Source: Piromyces finnis (Eukaryota; Neocallimastigomycota; Neocallimastigomycetes; Neocallimastigales; Neocallimastigaceae). From it: 64,000 nt of DNA. Each line of letters begins with the position of its first letter. Position 1 is the first letter of the stretch. The notes beneath the pieces were generated by a model, which had not been told where the DNA came from, searched no databases, and was given only the letters and a program-made list of their open reading frames with translations. Position numbers and translations under genes: made by a program. Positions 51,836 to 62,517 of this stretch are shown here, one piece after another. The stretch is from NCBI GenBank assembly GCA_002104945.1, contig MCFH01000007.1, forward strand, positions 186,001 through 250,000. The letters run 5' to 3'.

Positions 51836-52608
51836 TTCCTCTTGGGAACGTGCCTTCATTTATTTAATAAATGTAGTTTCTCAAGGGGGTCTACTCATGC
51901 TCATGGTACTGAGAGAGTAGGAAGAATTAAATCCAAGTATTGCGCAATGGATGCTTGGTTAGTCTTTAAGGGAAAATTATTAGGACTAAGCTCATGGTAC
52001 TGAGCGATTAAAAAACATTTATCCATCGAATTTAAGTATTTGATGAATAAGTTGAATGTTTGATATTCAGGTAAGTTTGTATAGTATTTAATTAGAAGAG
52101 TAATACATTTTGTTGCTGTATTTTTTCTTTTATTCATGTATTCATGTAGTACTACTCTTCTCTTGTAAGAATCCAATGTAGGCAACTTTAGCATTTGCAT
52201 TGTATTTTTATATTCATGTAGCTATTGTTGTATTGTTTCTTGTAAGAGACTGATTCACTCTACATCATGTAAAAATACTATTCACAAGCTTTCTGGTGTC
52301 GGCATTCTTGATTCAAATTTTTTACCAATTTAAATATTTAATGAAAAGTAAAGTCAAACAAGTTTAGTGTCAAAAAGCGAATCGAATTTACTAACAACAA
52401 ACCAAAACTAGAATTTTTAAAGAAAATTTACAACTAGAATTCAAAAAAAGAAACTTTAAACTTTAAACAAAGCATCGTAACAATTTTTGTACTATCCAGT
52501 ACTTTTAAGAAGAGAGAGAGAGACAGATTTTTTTCCATATACGTTATATTTATAATTTTTATTAGTATTTATTTTATATTCAATATTTTTTAATTAGAAT
52601 TAATTATC

Positions 52609-54321
52609 ATGTCAGTCCTTTATATTAAAGATAAGAATTATATCAGACGTGGTACCCGGTCTTATGGTATCCCCTTAGATGATATTCGCTCCTTCTTTAT
52701 CCGTGGTATTCGATCATGGTCAGTAAATATGCTATGGGAAAAACTCGAGGTTATTCTAGAAGATAAATTTAATTCAGTTATTAGTGTTAAATATTTTCAG
52801 ACTTTCAATGATCACTTTTTCTTAGTCAAGGTTCATGGTTCATCGAAAGATTGTATTAAAATCTTACACATGTTAAAGAAGAAACTTTCAGTTACCTCAA
52901 TTTCCTTTTCAGCTCGTAGTAGAAGGAATCACAAATACACTTTTTCCACTCTCAAACGTAAAATTTTAGTTTCTAATAAACATCAACTTTCAATTCAACA
53001 ATCAATTCAACAATCAGTTCAACAATCTCATCAACAATCCGATCTTCAACAAGATCTTCAACAGGATCTTCAACAAGTTTCCCATCATGAAAATATTCCA
53101 GATCTACAGCAAACACAATTTCAATCTCAACATTCAACAATTAATTCTAATAGTTCTATCAACTCTGATAACAGTTCAATAGTTGATAGTTCTTCAGTCT
53201 CACAGCCATCTAGTAATAGTTCTACTTATTCCTCTGATGCATCATCCATTAATAACGATGACTTTAATAATAATAATAATAGCAACGATTCTTCCTCATC
53301 CAACAAGCCTGATAACTTTTCTTTTTGTCTTAGTTGGAACACCAATGGGTGGAATCACGAAAAGAGAGATAGTATTAGCTATTTCACAGCTATTTTCAAA
53401 CCATTATTTTTATGTTTCCAAGAAACTGGTAATGGTTCTGGATCGAATACAGATTATCCTTGTCGTGTTACTTTGCGAAACTATAGACACTTTTTCAAGA
53501 AAGCTGACGAATCAGTTCCTGGAATGAGAGGTTTATATTTAGGTTTTCACAATTCATGTCAAGCCTCACTTGAAAACTTCTCTGGAAAGTATATTATTTC
53601 TATTTATACTTTTAGTCTCTGGAATAGATTCAAATGCTCGATTGGAAATGTTTATATGCCTCATAGTCATCACAACATCTATGTTGATCATGCAAAGTTA
53701 GAAGTTCGCTTGTGGTTACAAACTCATTCATCCCATCCATCGATTCTTGTTGGTGATTTTAATATGTCTAAAGTAAAATTATCCAACTGGTTATCAACTA
53801 ATGGATTAGGAGATTGGGAAATTCTTCCGCTTAGAGGGTCGACTATCTCTTGGACTCGAGGTGATCAATCTTCCGACATTGACCATGCTCTTATCAATTC
53901 GAAGATGAAAGATCTTATTCACTCAGGATCATTTATAAATAATTTTTATCCTGTATCAGACCATAAGCCACTTCTTATTAATGGTAAAATTATTCCTATG
54001 GAAGATTTTTCTAATGACTTTAATGTTCCTAAGAAAATTCTGAAATGGAATAGATTAAAATGTATTGAGGAAAAGGAATCTATTCTCAGTCATAATAAAT
54101 TCCAAATTCTTTCAGCAAAATTCAACGATCCTAATGTTTCTACAGATGAACTTTCCAAAGAATTTACTTCAACTGCTTTTTCAATTGCAGACGAGCTCAG
54201 TATTACCTCAGCAAATAATGTTATAAAGTCTTCATTTCATATTTCACAACAAATTTTTAATCTTCAAAAAATCAAAATGAAGTTGTATAAGAGATTTAAA
54301 AAGAAAGAATTTATGATATAG
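52609..54321 (+). CDS. LINE ORF, N-terminal and APE endonuclease part
   Basis: 570 residues. Residues 1-120 are basic and of unrecognised fold, possibly nucleic-acid binding. A Gln-rich then Ser/Asn-rich linker follows (130-235). From 236 there is an exonuclease-endonuclease-phosphatase domain with every catalytic position visible: N244 (SWNTNGW), E272 (CFQET), D383 and N385 (VGDFN), D423 (SSDIDHAL) and D451-H452 (VSDHKP). It would nick target DNA to prime reverse transcription. The frame ends at a TAG at 54319-54321, while the homologous protein goes on in the -1 frame from about 54303. Copies landing in A runs fit an endonuclease preferring T-rich nick sites. Confidence 0.9.
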   Translation: MSVLYIKDKNYIRRGTRSYGIPLDDIRSFFIRGIRSWSVNMLWEKLEVILEDKFNSVISVKYFQTFNDHFFLVKVHGSSKDCIKILHMLKKKLSVTSISFSARSRRNHKYTFSTLKRKILVSNKHQLSIQQSIQQSVQQSHQQSDLQQDLQQDLQQVSHHENIPDLQQTQFQSQHSTINSNSSINSDNSSIVDSSSVSQPSSNSSTYSSDASSINNDDFNNNNNSNDSSSSNKPDNFSFCLSWNTNGWNHEKRDSISYFTAIFKPLFLCFQETGNGSGSNTDYPCRVTLRNYRHFFKKADESVPGMRGLYLGFHNSCQASLENFSGKYIISIYTFSLWNRFKCSIGNVYMPHSHHNIYVDHAKLEVRLWLQTHSSHPSILVGDFNMSKVKLSNWLSTNGLGDWEILPLRGSTISWTRGDQSSDIDHALINSKMKDLIHSGSFINNFYPVSDHKPLLINGKIIPMEDFSNDFNVPKKILKWNRLKCIEEKESILSHNKFQILSAKFNDPNVSTDELSKEFTSTAFSIADELSITSANNVIKSSFHISQQIFNLQKIKMKLYKRFKKKEFMI

Positions 54322-56846
54322 ATGAATTTATTAAAAGAATTAAAATCTACCGTAAGCTCATTGATTACATCCACAAAAGATGTAATGAATTTAGGAAGCA
54401 AGAATATCTTCATTGGATTAAAACAGGATGTGAGTATATGAAGAGTTATAATCCTAAGAAGGCCTGGAAATGGATCAAGAAAACTGCAAAAATTGGAAAA
54501 GATACTTTCTTTATTGCTCAACCAATTAAAAATAAAAATGGAGAATTAGTTGTTGCTACGGAAGAACAACTAGAAGTGTGGCATGATCATTTCGAAAAGC
54601 TTGCATCAGATCCAAGTGGTGTAAGTCTTGATTTGGAGCATTGGTATGAAGAACCAACGAATAAACGTTTTTCACTTCCTATGCTTGATGAGTGGGATAT
54701 CAACCAAGATGTTAGTATTGATGAAGTCAAGTCAGCTATCCTCTCTACTCCAAATTATAAAGCATCAGGTCCGGATGGTATTCCAATTGAATTTTACAAA
54801 GCATTAATTCCATCAAGTAATGGTTCTAATAATGCTACAGATAATAATTCTTCTGGCAATACCACTTCAGATAATGATGCTCATGGGTTAAATTTTATTC
54901 TTAAATTATTCAACCGTATTTGGGATGGAGATTTCCCCAACTCATGGAATGAATCCAGTATTGTTTCTATTCCTAAGAAGGGAGATTTGACAGATTGTGA
55001 TAACTATCGAGGTATATCACTTATCAATAATGGTATTAAGTTGATTTCCAAAATTGGCACCACTAGAATCTCAGAATATGGTCTAAAGGATAATTTCATT
55101 AGACCTGAACAATTTGGTTTTCGAAAAAAGGAAGAAAGTATCAGTCTTTTCATTTCAACCCAAGAAATATGCCGTAGACGTCAATTAGATAATAAAGAGA
55201 CATATTTGGCCTTTTTAGATCTCAGGAAAGCATACGATTCAGTCCCAATCGGTAATATTCTCCATAAATTAGATTATTTAGGAATCCGAGGTAAGAGTTT
55301 ACAATTTATCAAAAATTTATATTTAACATCTAAGGCTAATGTCAAATTAGATGGACAATTCTCGAAATCTTTTGATGTGAAGAAAGGAGTCCGTCAAGGT
55401 TGCCCTCTTTCTCCTATTCTCTTTAATCTCTTTATTAATGATATATTTAAAGAGTGCGAAGATCTTGGAGTAAGTTTAGGTGACACTCGATGCTGTGGTG
55501 GACTTTTTGCAGATGATATAGTTATTTGTGCTCCAACAAGAGGATGCTTAAAAAAGATGCTTAGAAGAGTTAATGAATGGGCATTGTATAATGAAATGGA
55601 ATTTGGTATCCAGAAATGTTCAACGATGGTGATTCGTCCTGAATCAATAGAAAATCAGAACAAGAGATATCCAACATTTTACTTAGCAGGACAACCCATT
55701 CCAACTACTGATTGTTATACTTATCTTGGTGTTCCATTTGATAAGAATCTGTCCCTTAAACCAGTTATTAAAACTCTTAATAACAAGGTTTTGAAAGGAC
55801 TTTTCTCAGTCAGTAAATTCTTAAGAAATCCTAATATTCCTATTCCTTTCAAAAAGCTAGTACTTAACTCACAAGTGATTAGCAGAGTTTCATACTTTGC
55901 ACCATTACTTGGATCCAACAAAGCTAGGTCTAGGATTGCTCAGAAGCATGTTAACAAAGGAATACGATGGGTTGCAGGAGTTCATAAAGCTGTATCGTTT
56001 ATATCTTTATATTCTATCTCAAAAGATTTGAATATTCCTCCATTGTCAGCCAAATGTGCGTTAGCTCAGGTTAGATGTTTTAACAAATGGAAAAACTCGA
56101 ATTGTATTATCTCACACCTTGTCAATTACATTCCTAAATTTAGAAAATACACGTGGTGCAAATCAAGTAGGACACTTGATAAAAAATTAAAGAAACATGG
56201 AGATGTTAAAACAGTTAAAAATTTTTATTGGAAAGATCTCAAAGGGAATTCAATCAAAGCGCAATATTATGATGATAATAAATTTATTGAAACTAAAGAT
56301 TTTATTAAATTATGTTATGAATACCCAGAGTTTGCCTATGGCTTCTACTGGCTATTGAAAGCAAGAAGCGGATACAAGTTGGATGCTAGAGTTGCCAAAG
56401 CTGCTAAATTTGTTGATCCAGTTTGTCCTAACTACTGTCCATGTTGCAAGTGTGATGTTCAAAGTATTAAACATTGGTTATTAGATTGTCCAACATTTAG
56501 AGATATCCGTATTAAACATTATGATTCTATAGTCCATCTATTAAATTTTTTCAGTCAACGTAATTCCAATAGTCCTATCAATAATAATGAAAATGTTAAT
56601 ATCAGTAGAGATAGTAATAATATTAATAGTAATAGTAATAATAGTAGTAATAATAATTACAATAGTAATAGTAACAATAGTAATAATAACAATAGTAATA
56701 ATAACAATAGTAATAATAACAATAGTAATAATAACAATAGTAGTAATAGAAATAATAATATTAGTAATGATAGCAATAGTGAAGATAATAATTCTAATTT
56801 AGATAGTAATTTAGTTAATGATAGTAATAGTTCTAATAACCGGTGA
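54303..56846 (+). CDS. LINE ORF, reverse transcriptase part
   Basis: Open in the -1 frame relative to the endonuclease part, overlapping it by about 19 bp around an A-rich stretch (AAAAAGAAAG). It encodes a non-LTR reverse transcriptase: YKASGPDGIP, SIVSIPKKGD..NYRGISL, motif A FLDLRKAYDSV (about 55212-55238), motif B VRQGCPLSPILFN, motif C FADD (about 55505-55516), FGIQKCSTM, then a thumb/connection region and a Cys/His knuckle (CPNYCPCCKC..KHWLLDC). An Asn/Ser tract follows, and the frame ends at NNR* because one T is missing relative to copies A and B. The enzyme looks catalytically complete; the first ATG (54438) is probably not the true start. Confidence 0.9.
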   Translation, partial: ERIYDIDEFIKRIKIYRKLIDYIHKRCNEFRKQEYLHWIKTGCEYMKSYNPKKAWKWIKKTAKIGKDTFFIAQPIKNKNGELVVATEEQLEVWHDHFEKLASDPSGVSLDLEHWYEEPTNKRFSLPMLDEWDINQDVSIDEVKSAILSTPNYKASGPDGIPIEFYKALIPSSNGSNNATDNNSSGNTTSDNDAHGLNFILKLFNRIWDGDFPNSWNESSIVSIPKKGDLTDCDNYRGISLINNGIKLISKIGTTRISEYGLKDNFIRPEQFGFRKKEESISLFISTQEICRRRQLDNKETYLAFLDLRKAYDSVPIGNILHKLDYLGIRGKSLQFIKNLYLTSKANVKLDGQFSKSFDVKKGVRQGCPLSPILFNLFINDIFKECEDLGVSLGDTRCCGGLFADDIVICAPTRGCLKKMLRRVNEWALYNEMEFGIQKCSTMVIRPESIENQNKRYPTFYLAGQPIPTTDCYTYLGVPFDKNLSLKPVIKTLNNKVLKGLFSVSKFLRNPNIPIPFKKLVLNSQVISRVSYFAPLLGSNKARSRIAQKHVNKGIRWVAGVHKAVSFISLYSISKDLNIPPLSAKCALAQVRCFNKWKNSNCIISHLVNYIPKFRKYTWCKSSRTLDKKLKKHGDVKTVKNFYWKDLKGNSIKAQYYDDNKFIETKDFIKLCYEYPEFAYGFYWLLKARSGYKLDARVAKAAKFVDPVCPNYCPCCKCDVQSIKHWLLDCPTFRDIRIKHYDSIVHLLNFFSQRNSNSPINNNENVNISRDSNNINSNSNNSSNNNYNSNSNNSNNNNSNNNNSNNNNSNNNNSSNRNNNISNDSNSEDNNSNLDSNLVNDSNSSNNR

Positions 56847-57172
56847 ATATTAATGTGTATGCTTATTCTAGTGTGTAAAATAAAATATTTAAATTCCTTC
56901 TTGGGGGAAGAAGTTTTAACAATATTAATTACAATTCAAGGGAATGGAAAGAACTTTGTAAGCGTCAGATTCAATCTGGTACTAATGAAGGAACACCATT
57001 CTTGATGGTAACCGCGGAACTTCTAACCAAAATCATGCCTTTTGCTATTGGCCAGCAATGGTCAATGTTCAAAAGGTTTGAAGCAACAGCCAAGAGCGTC
57101 AATGCTGAAGAAACAGTAAGAAAGGCCAGGAGGGCCAGCGCAACCAATGGAGATCATAATTTTGTACAATGA
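56847..57172 (+). pseudogene. Broken C-terminal domain of LINE copy D
   Basis: Homologous to the ~109-residue C-terminal part intact in copies A and B (INVYDYSSVCSKIFKFLL ... GDHNFVP), but out of frame after the 1-bp loss at 56839-56843, and carrying a TAA where the others encode Cys-Ser (about 56874). Copy E has the same two lesions. Confidence 0.85.
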
Positions 57173-57426
57173 TAAAATTTTGATCTTTGGCTCGGTGTCC
57201 CATTGAAAGTCAAATACAATTATTATACTTCAGTATAATAATGGCTTTCTTACTTTAATTAAAATTACTAGAATACATTATACCCAATTTTTATTCATTT
57301 GTGTTTATTTAAACATATTTTTTTTTATTTTTATTTTATTTTAATTTTTATATTACATGTATTATAATTTTAATTAAATTAATAATAAAGTTTAAAATAT
57401 TTGATGCCGTTAAAAAAAAAAAAAAA

Positions 57427-59282
57427 TTTGTATAATGAAATGGAATTTGGTATCCAGAAATGTTCAACGATGGTGATTCGTCCTGAATCAATAGAAAATC
57501 AGAACAAGAGAGATCCAACATTTTACTTAGCAGGACAACCCATTCCAACTACTGATTGTTATACTTATCTTGGTGTTCCATTTGATAAGAATCTGTCCCT
57601 TAAACCAGTTATTAAAACTCTTAATAACAAGGTTTTGAAAGGACTTTTCTCAGTCAGTAAATTCTTAAGAAATCCTAATATTCCTATTCCTTTCAAAAAG
57701 CTAGTACTTAACTCACAAGTGATTAGCAGAGTTTCATACTTTGCACCATTACTTGGATCCAACAAAGCTAGGTCTAGGATTGCTCAGAAGCATGTTAACA
57801 AAGGAATACGATGGGTTGCAGGAGTTCATAAAGCTGTATCGTTTATATCTTTATATTCTATCTCAAAAGATTTGAATATTCCTCCATTGTCAGCCAAATG
57901 TGCGTTAGCTCAGGTTAGATGTTTTAACAAATGGAAAAACTCGAATTGTATTATCTCACACCTTGTCAATTACATTCCTAAATTTAGAAAATACACGTGG
58001 TGCAAATCAAGTAGGACACTTGATAAAAAATTAAAGAAACATGGAGATGTTAAAACAGTTAAAAATTTTTATTGGAAAGATCTCAAAGGGAATTCAATCA
58101 AAGCGCAATATTATGATGATAATAAATTTATTGAAACTAAAGATTTTATTAAATTATGTTATGAATACCCAGAGTTTGCCTATGGCTTCTACTGGCTATT
58201 GAAAGCAAGAAGCGGATACAAGTTGGATGCTAGAGTTGCCAAAGCTGCTAAATTTGTTGATCCAGTTTGTCCTAACTACTGTCCATGTTGCAAGTGTGGT
58301 GTTCAAAGTATTAAACATTGGTTATTAGATTGTCCAACATTTAGAGATATCCGTATTAAACATTATGATTCTATAGTCCAGCTACTAAATTTTTTCAATC
58401 AACGTAATTCCAACAGTCCTATCAATAATAATGAAAATGTTAATATCAGTAGAGATAGTAATAATATTAATAGTAATAGTAATAATAGTAGTAATAATAA
58501 TTACAATAGTAATAGTAACAATAGTAATAATAACAATAGTAATAATAACAATAGTAATAATAACAATAGTAATAATAACAATAGTAGTAATAGAAATAAT
58601 AATATTAGTAATGATAGCAATAGTGAAGATAATAATTCTAATTTAGATAGTAATTTAGTTAATGATAGTAATAGTTCTAATAACCGGTGAATATTAATGT
58701 GTATGCTTATTCTAGTGTGTAAAATAAAATATTTAAATTCCTTCTTAGGGGAAGAAGTTTTAAGAATATTAAATTACAATTCAAGGGAATGGAAAGAACT
58801 TTGCAAGTGTCAGATTCAATTTGGCACTAACGAAGGAACACCATTCTTAACGGTAACCGCGGAACTTCTAACCAAAATCATGCCTTTTGCTATTGGCCAG
58901 CAATGGTCAATGTTCAAAAGGTTTGAAGCAACAGCCAAGAGCGTCAATGCTGAAGAAACAGTAAGAAAGGCCAGGAGGGCCAGCGCAACCAATGGAGATC
59001 ATAATTTTGTACAATGATAAAATTTTGATCTTTGGCTCGGTGTCCCATTGAAAGTCAAATACAATTATTATACTTCAGTATAATAATGGCTTTCTTACTT
59101 TAATTAAAATTACTAGAATACATTATACTCAATTTTTATTCATTTGTATTTATTTAAACTTATTTTTTTTATTTTTATTTTTAATTTTATTTTTTAATTT
59201 TTTATATAACATGTATTATAATTTTAATTAAATTAATAATAAAGTTTAAAAACATTTGATGACGTTGAAAAAAAAAAAAAAA
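57427..59282 (+). mobile_element. LINE copy E (right part of a split 5'-truncated copy)
   Basis: Starts right after copy D's A tail with LYNEMEFGIQKCSTM and reads on to NNR* at 58690; the C-terminal domain continues in another frame at 58697-59017. It is nearly identical to D over this length, including the same Asn/Ser-tract structure and the same C-terminal lesions. A 15-base A tail ends it (59268-59282), preceded by GATGACGTTG instead of GATGCCGTT. It is probably the continuation of copy C. Confidence 0.9.
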
Positions 59283-59605
59283 TGTTCAAAAGAATTTAAA
59301 CAACAACCAAGAGCGTCAATACTGAAGAATCAATAAGACAGGCCAGTAGGTTAGCGAAACCAATGAAGATCATAATTTTATTCTCTGACAAAATTTGACC
59401 TATGAGGCTTAGTCCCATTGGAAGTTGGATACAGTTAATGTACTCAAGTATAATAATAGCATTTTTACATTAATTAAAATTAGAATATATCATTATATTC
59501 ATTTTTTTTTAATTCATATATAGTAAATTAAATTTATTTTTAAATTTTTATTTAAATATTAATAAAAATTTTAAAATATTTGCTGATGTAATAAAGAAAA
59601 AAAAG
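59283..59605 (+). mobile_element. LINE copy F, older 3' fragment
   Basis: Begins in the tail of copy E at ATGTTCAAAAGAATTTAAAC (MFKRFEA region), continues through a diverged C-terminus and 3' untranslated region and ends near GCTGATGTAATAAAGAAAAAA. Many substitutions, mostly toward A/T, mark it as older than A-E. Confidence 0.8.
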
Positions 59606-59905
59606 ATGATGATAATTATAATTCTTTTAATTTGAATAGTTTTTGTTTGCTTAAATAGTAATATAGTTTATAATAATTCTAATAATTCAATATTAAATAA
59701 AATTAATATATATTTTAGATTATTGGAGTGAATATTAATGTGTATAATTATACTAGCGTATGCAAGAAATATAAAAATTCCTTCTTAAGGGAAGAAGTTT
59801 TAGCAATAACAATTTAAAAGAATGGAATGAACTTTATATGTATCAAATTAAATAGGATAAGCACTTATAAAATATCTCTATTTCTGATGGTCATTCCAGA
59901 ACTTC

Positions 59906-59955
<50 letters not shown>

Positions 59956-60240
59956 TATTATGTTGTTGATTCTTAAATGATTTAAGCATAAATCAAGAGA
60001 TCAGTAGGGTTAGCGTAATCAATGGAGATTATAATTTTGTCCCATGATAAAATTCGACCTTTGTGGTCAAATACAATTGTTATACTAGTGGTCTTCTTAT
60101 TTTGATTAAAATTACAATAATACATTAAATTATACACATATTTTGCTCATTAAATCTATTTTTTAAATTTTTATTTTTAAAATATATATCATAATTCTAG
60201 CTAAAGTAATAAAGGTTTCCATTAAAAAATAACATAAAAA
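59606..60240 (+). mobile_element. LINE copy G, degraded
   Basis: Matches the linker and C-terminal region (GTGAATATTAATGTGTATAA near 59728, CTTCTTAAGGGAAGAAGTTTT near 59784) and 3' end with multiple deletions. An (AAT)n array occupies about 59908-59954. Confidence 0.75.
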
Positions 60241-60299
60241 TTCTCTTGTATTAATATTTCTAGTATTCTAGTGCACTTGATTTAAATTTTATATACATA

Positions 60300-61690
60300 G
60301 ACTATTTAATTAAATTTATGATACCGACTGTCCCAACTTATGGAATGAATCCATTATTATTTTTATTCCTAAGAAATTAAATTTGTTAGATTGAGATAAA
60401 TATTTTGGTATCTTATTTACCAATTGATACAAAGTAATTTTAAAAATTGCTACTACTAAAATTTCAAGATATATTATTAATAAAACTTTAATCAAACCAG
60501 AAACATGTTAATAAGGAAATATTATAAATATAATAGGTTGAGGTGTTTGTACAGCTGTATCATTTATATCTGTATGTTCTATTACAAAACTATTTATTAT
60601 TAACAAATGGAAAAGATTTAAATTAGGTCATTTTTTCTTATTCAGTTATATTTCTAAATTTAGAGAATATAGATAATACAGATTGAGTAGTACTTTAAAT
60701 AAAAATTAAAAGAAACATGGAAATGTTAAAGCAGTTATAAGCTTTTATTAGAAAAAACTTCAAAAGAAAATTAATTATAGTCCTTATGATAAAAACAAGT
60801 TTGAAGATGTAGAAATTATAGATTTTATTAAATTTTGTTATGAGCATCTTAAATATTCATATGGTTTCTAGTGATTATTGGAAGAAGGAAACAGATATAA
60901 ATTGGTTACTAAATTAGGTGATCCAGTTTGTCCGAATTACTGTGAAAATCAAAGAATCAAAGTATTCAACATTAGCAAAATATCTAATATCTAGTGATAT
61001 TGGTATTAAACATTTATAATTAATTATCCAAAATTTCAGTTTCTTATCAAAATTCATTTAAATAATTCTATTAATACTACTACTACTACTACTTTAATAA
61101 TAATAATAATAATTTGATGAATATTAATATAAATAATACAATCGTTATAGTATATGCAAAAAATATTTAAATTCCTTTTCGTGAAATAAGTTGTAATAAT
61201 AATAATAATTTAAGTGAATGAAAAGAACTTTTTAAGTGTCAAACTAAATCAGTCACTTATAAAGAATCTCCATTTTTAACAGTTAATATATATCTTTTTA
61301 CTAAAATCATGCCTTATGTTATTGGTCAATAAAATAGAAAATAGGCAATATTTAAATGGTTGAAGTAACAACCAAGTGTCGATACTGAAGAAATAGTTAA
61401 GAAAAGCCAGCGGAATCAGGGAAATAATGATATTCAAATTTTGTTTTTTGAGAATATTTGATCCTAACCTTTAGTTATATTGAAAGTTATACAATTATAC
61501 AATTATCAGTAGTGTAGTTTAATCTTAATATTAAAATATTATATCCATTTTGATTTGTAATTCATTTTACTTTTTTTTTAATTTTAAATTTATTTTTTAA
61601 TTGAGCTTGTATATAATTCTGTTTAATAAAATAAATAATATAATAACTGTTTTAAAATATTTATTGCTGTTCAAATTTTTAAGGAAGAAA
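60300..61690 (+). mobile_element. LINE copy H, heavily degraded
   Basis: Pieces in element order: CCCAACTTATGGAATGAATCC (about 60330, RT region NSWNESSI), GTACAGCTGTATCATTTATA (about 60550), the AAACATGGAAATGTTAAAGC segment (about 60712), TGATCCAGTTTGTCC (about 60918) and ATGCCTTATGTTATTGG (about 61309), then a 3' end near 61665. Large internal deletions; no usable frame. Confidence 0.75.
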
Positions 61691-61774
61691 AAAAATAAAA
61701 TAAATGTTAATTTTTTGTATAAAAATGGGTTTAAATTTTTTATTAGAAAAAAGTAAATTTGTTTTTTTTTTAAT

Positions 61775-62000
61775 TTTAATCTGCGATAGTTAATGTTCAA
61801 TAAATTTAAAACAATAACTGTGTTAATAATCGAGAGTGTAGATTAATATGGTGTTGTCCCAGAAGAGTATACTTTTCTTAACAATAACTTTTGAAATTTT
61901 TGAAAAGTAAATATATTTTAATATACGAAAGCTTTATTATGATTCGCTAAATCTTTTTAGTAATTAAACCCAGTAGTTTTTTTTTTTTTTTTTTAAATAA
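61775..62000 (+). mobile_element. Possible LINE 3' relic
   Basis: A short stretch with weak likeness to the C-terminal/3' region (TTAATGTTCAATAAATTTAAA near 61790) followed by a T-run. Low confidence. Confidence 0.35.
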
Positions 62001-62517
62001 ATAGTATGTGATATAAATTATAATTTTTTAAAAATTATATCTTCTAATATTATCCAATGTGAACTTTTTAATAATAACATCATTTTTAATAAATTAATAA
62101 AAAGGAAAATGAAAAGGTAATTATGAAAAATTCTATACATTCCAAACTATAATATTAAATTAAATGTTCAACCTTTAATTATCTTCTAATAATTATCTCA
62201 AACATAATGTCAATTATGAAATTGGAAGGCAATATGGCATATTCTAATTTTTGTATAGAAAAAAATATAAACTAAATGTATTAGAAATATGTATGTAATG
62301 ACGAATAATATAAACAAAATAATTAAATGTACACTAATAAATGTATATGTAAATAAAATTTATTTTATTAAGTAAATATAAATAATAATGTGATTTCTTT
62401 ATTTACAAAATTAAAAATTTTTTTTTTTTCGAAATCTAAATTATTAATTTAGATAAGATTTAAGAATAGAAAAACGAATATTGTTTTTAATACAATTATA
62501 TATATTAAAACAATAAT
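62001..62517. other. Spacer upstream of the DUF229 gene
   Basis: About 500 bp A+T-rich; nothing recognised. Confidence 0.55.

Larger units (their letters stand above)
51836..57426 (+). mobile_element. Near-full-length LINE (copy D), APE endonuclease + reverse transcriptase
   Basis: About 5.6 kb: a 5' leader of ~770 bp (51836-52608), coding parts at 52609-54321 and 54303-56846, a broken C-terminal part (56847-57172), a 3' untranslated region with AATAAAG, and a 15-base A tail (57412-57426). There is no separate gag-like frame. The leader holds a 15-bp direct repeat (GCTCATGGTACTGAG at 51899-51913 and 51990-52004) and an imperfect repeat (TTCATGTAG...CTTGTAAGA near 52140 and 52215). The 5' boundary is where similarity to copy C stops. 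Confidence 0.88.

Noticed and set aside
51575-52003. Open frame starting with a poly-Lys run and continuing into reverse transcriptase
   Set aside because: The Lys run is the translated poly(A) tail of copy B; the following part is the truncated copy C and then non-coding leader of copy D. It is a junction artefact and not a gene.
51901-52200. 99-codon minus-strand frame
   Set aside because: Lies antisense in the 5' leader of LINE D with no recognisable protein features.
59908-59954. Considered as a CRISPR-like or minisatellite array
   Set aside because: Plain (AAT)n microsatellite inside a LINE relic; no spacers. No CRISPR array was found anywhere in the window.
61597-61800. 67-codon minus-strand frame rich in Lys, Phe and Leu
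   Set aside because: Random A+T-rich composition at the edge of a LINE relic.
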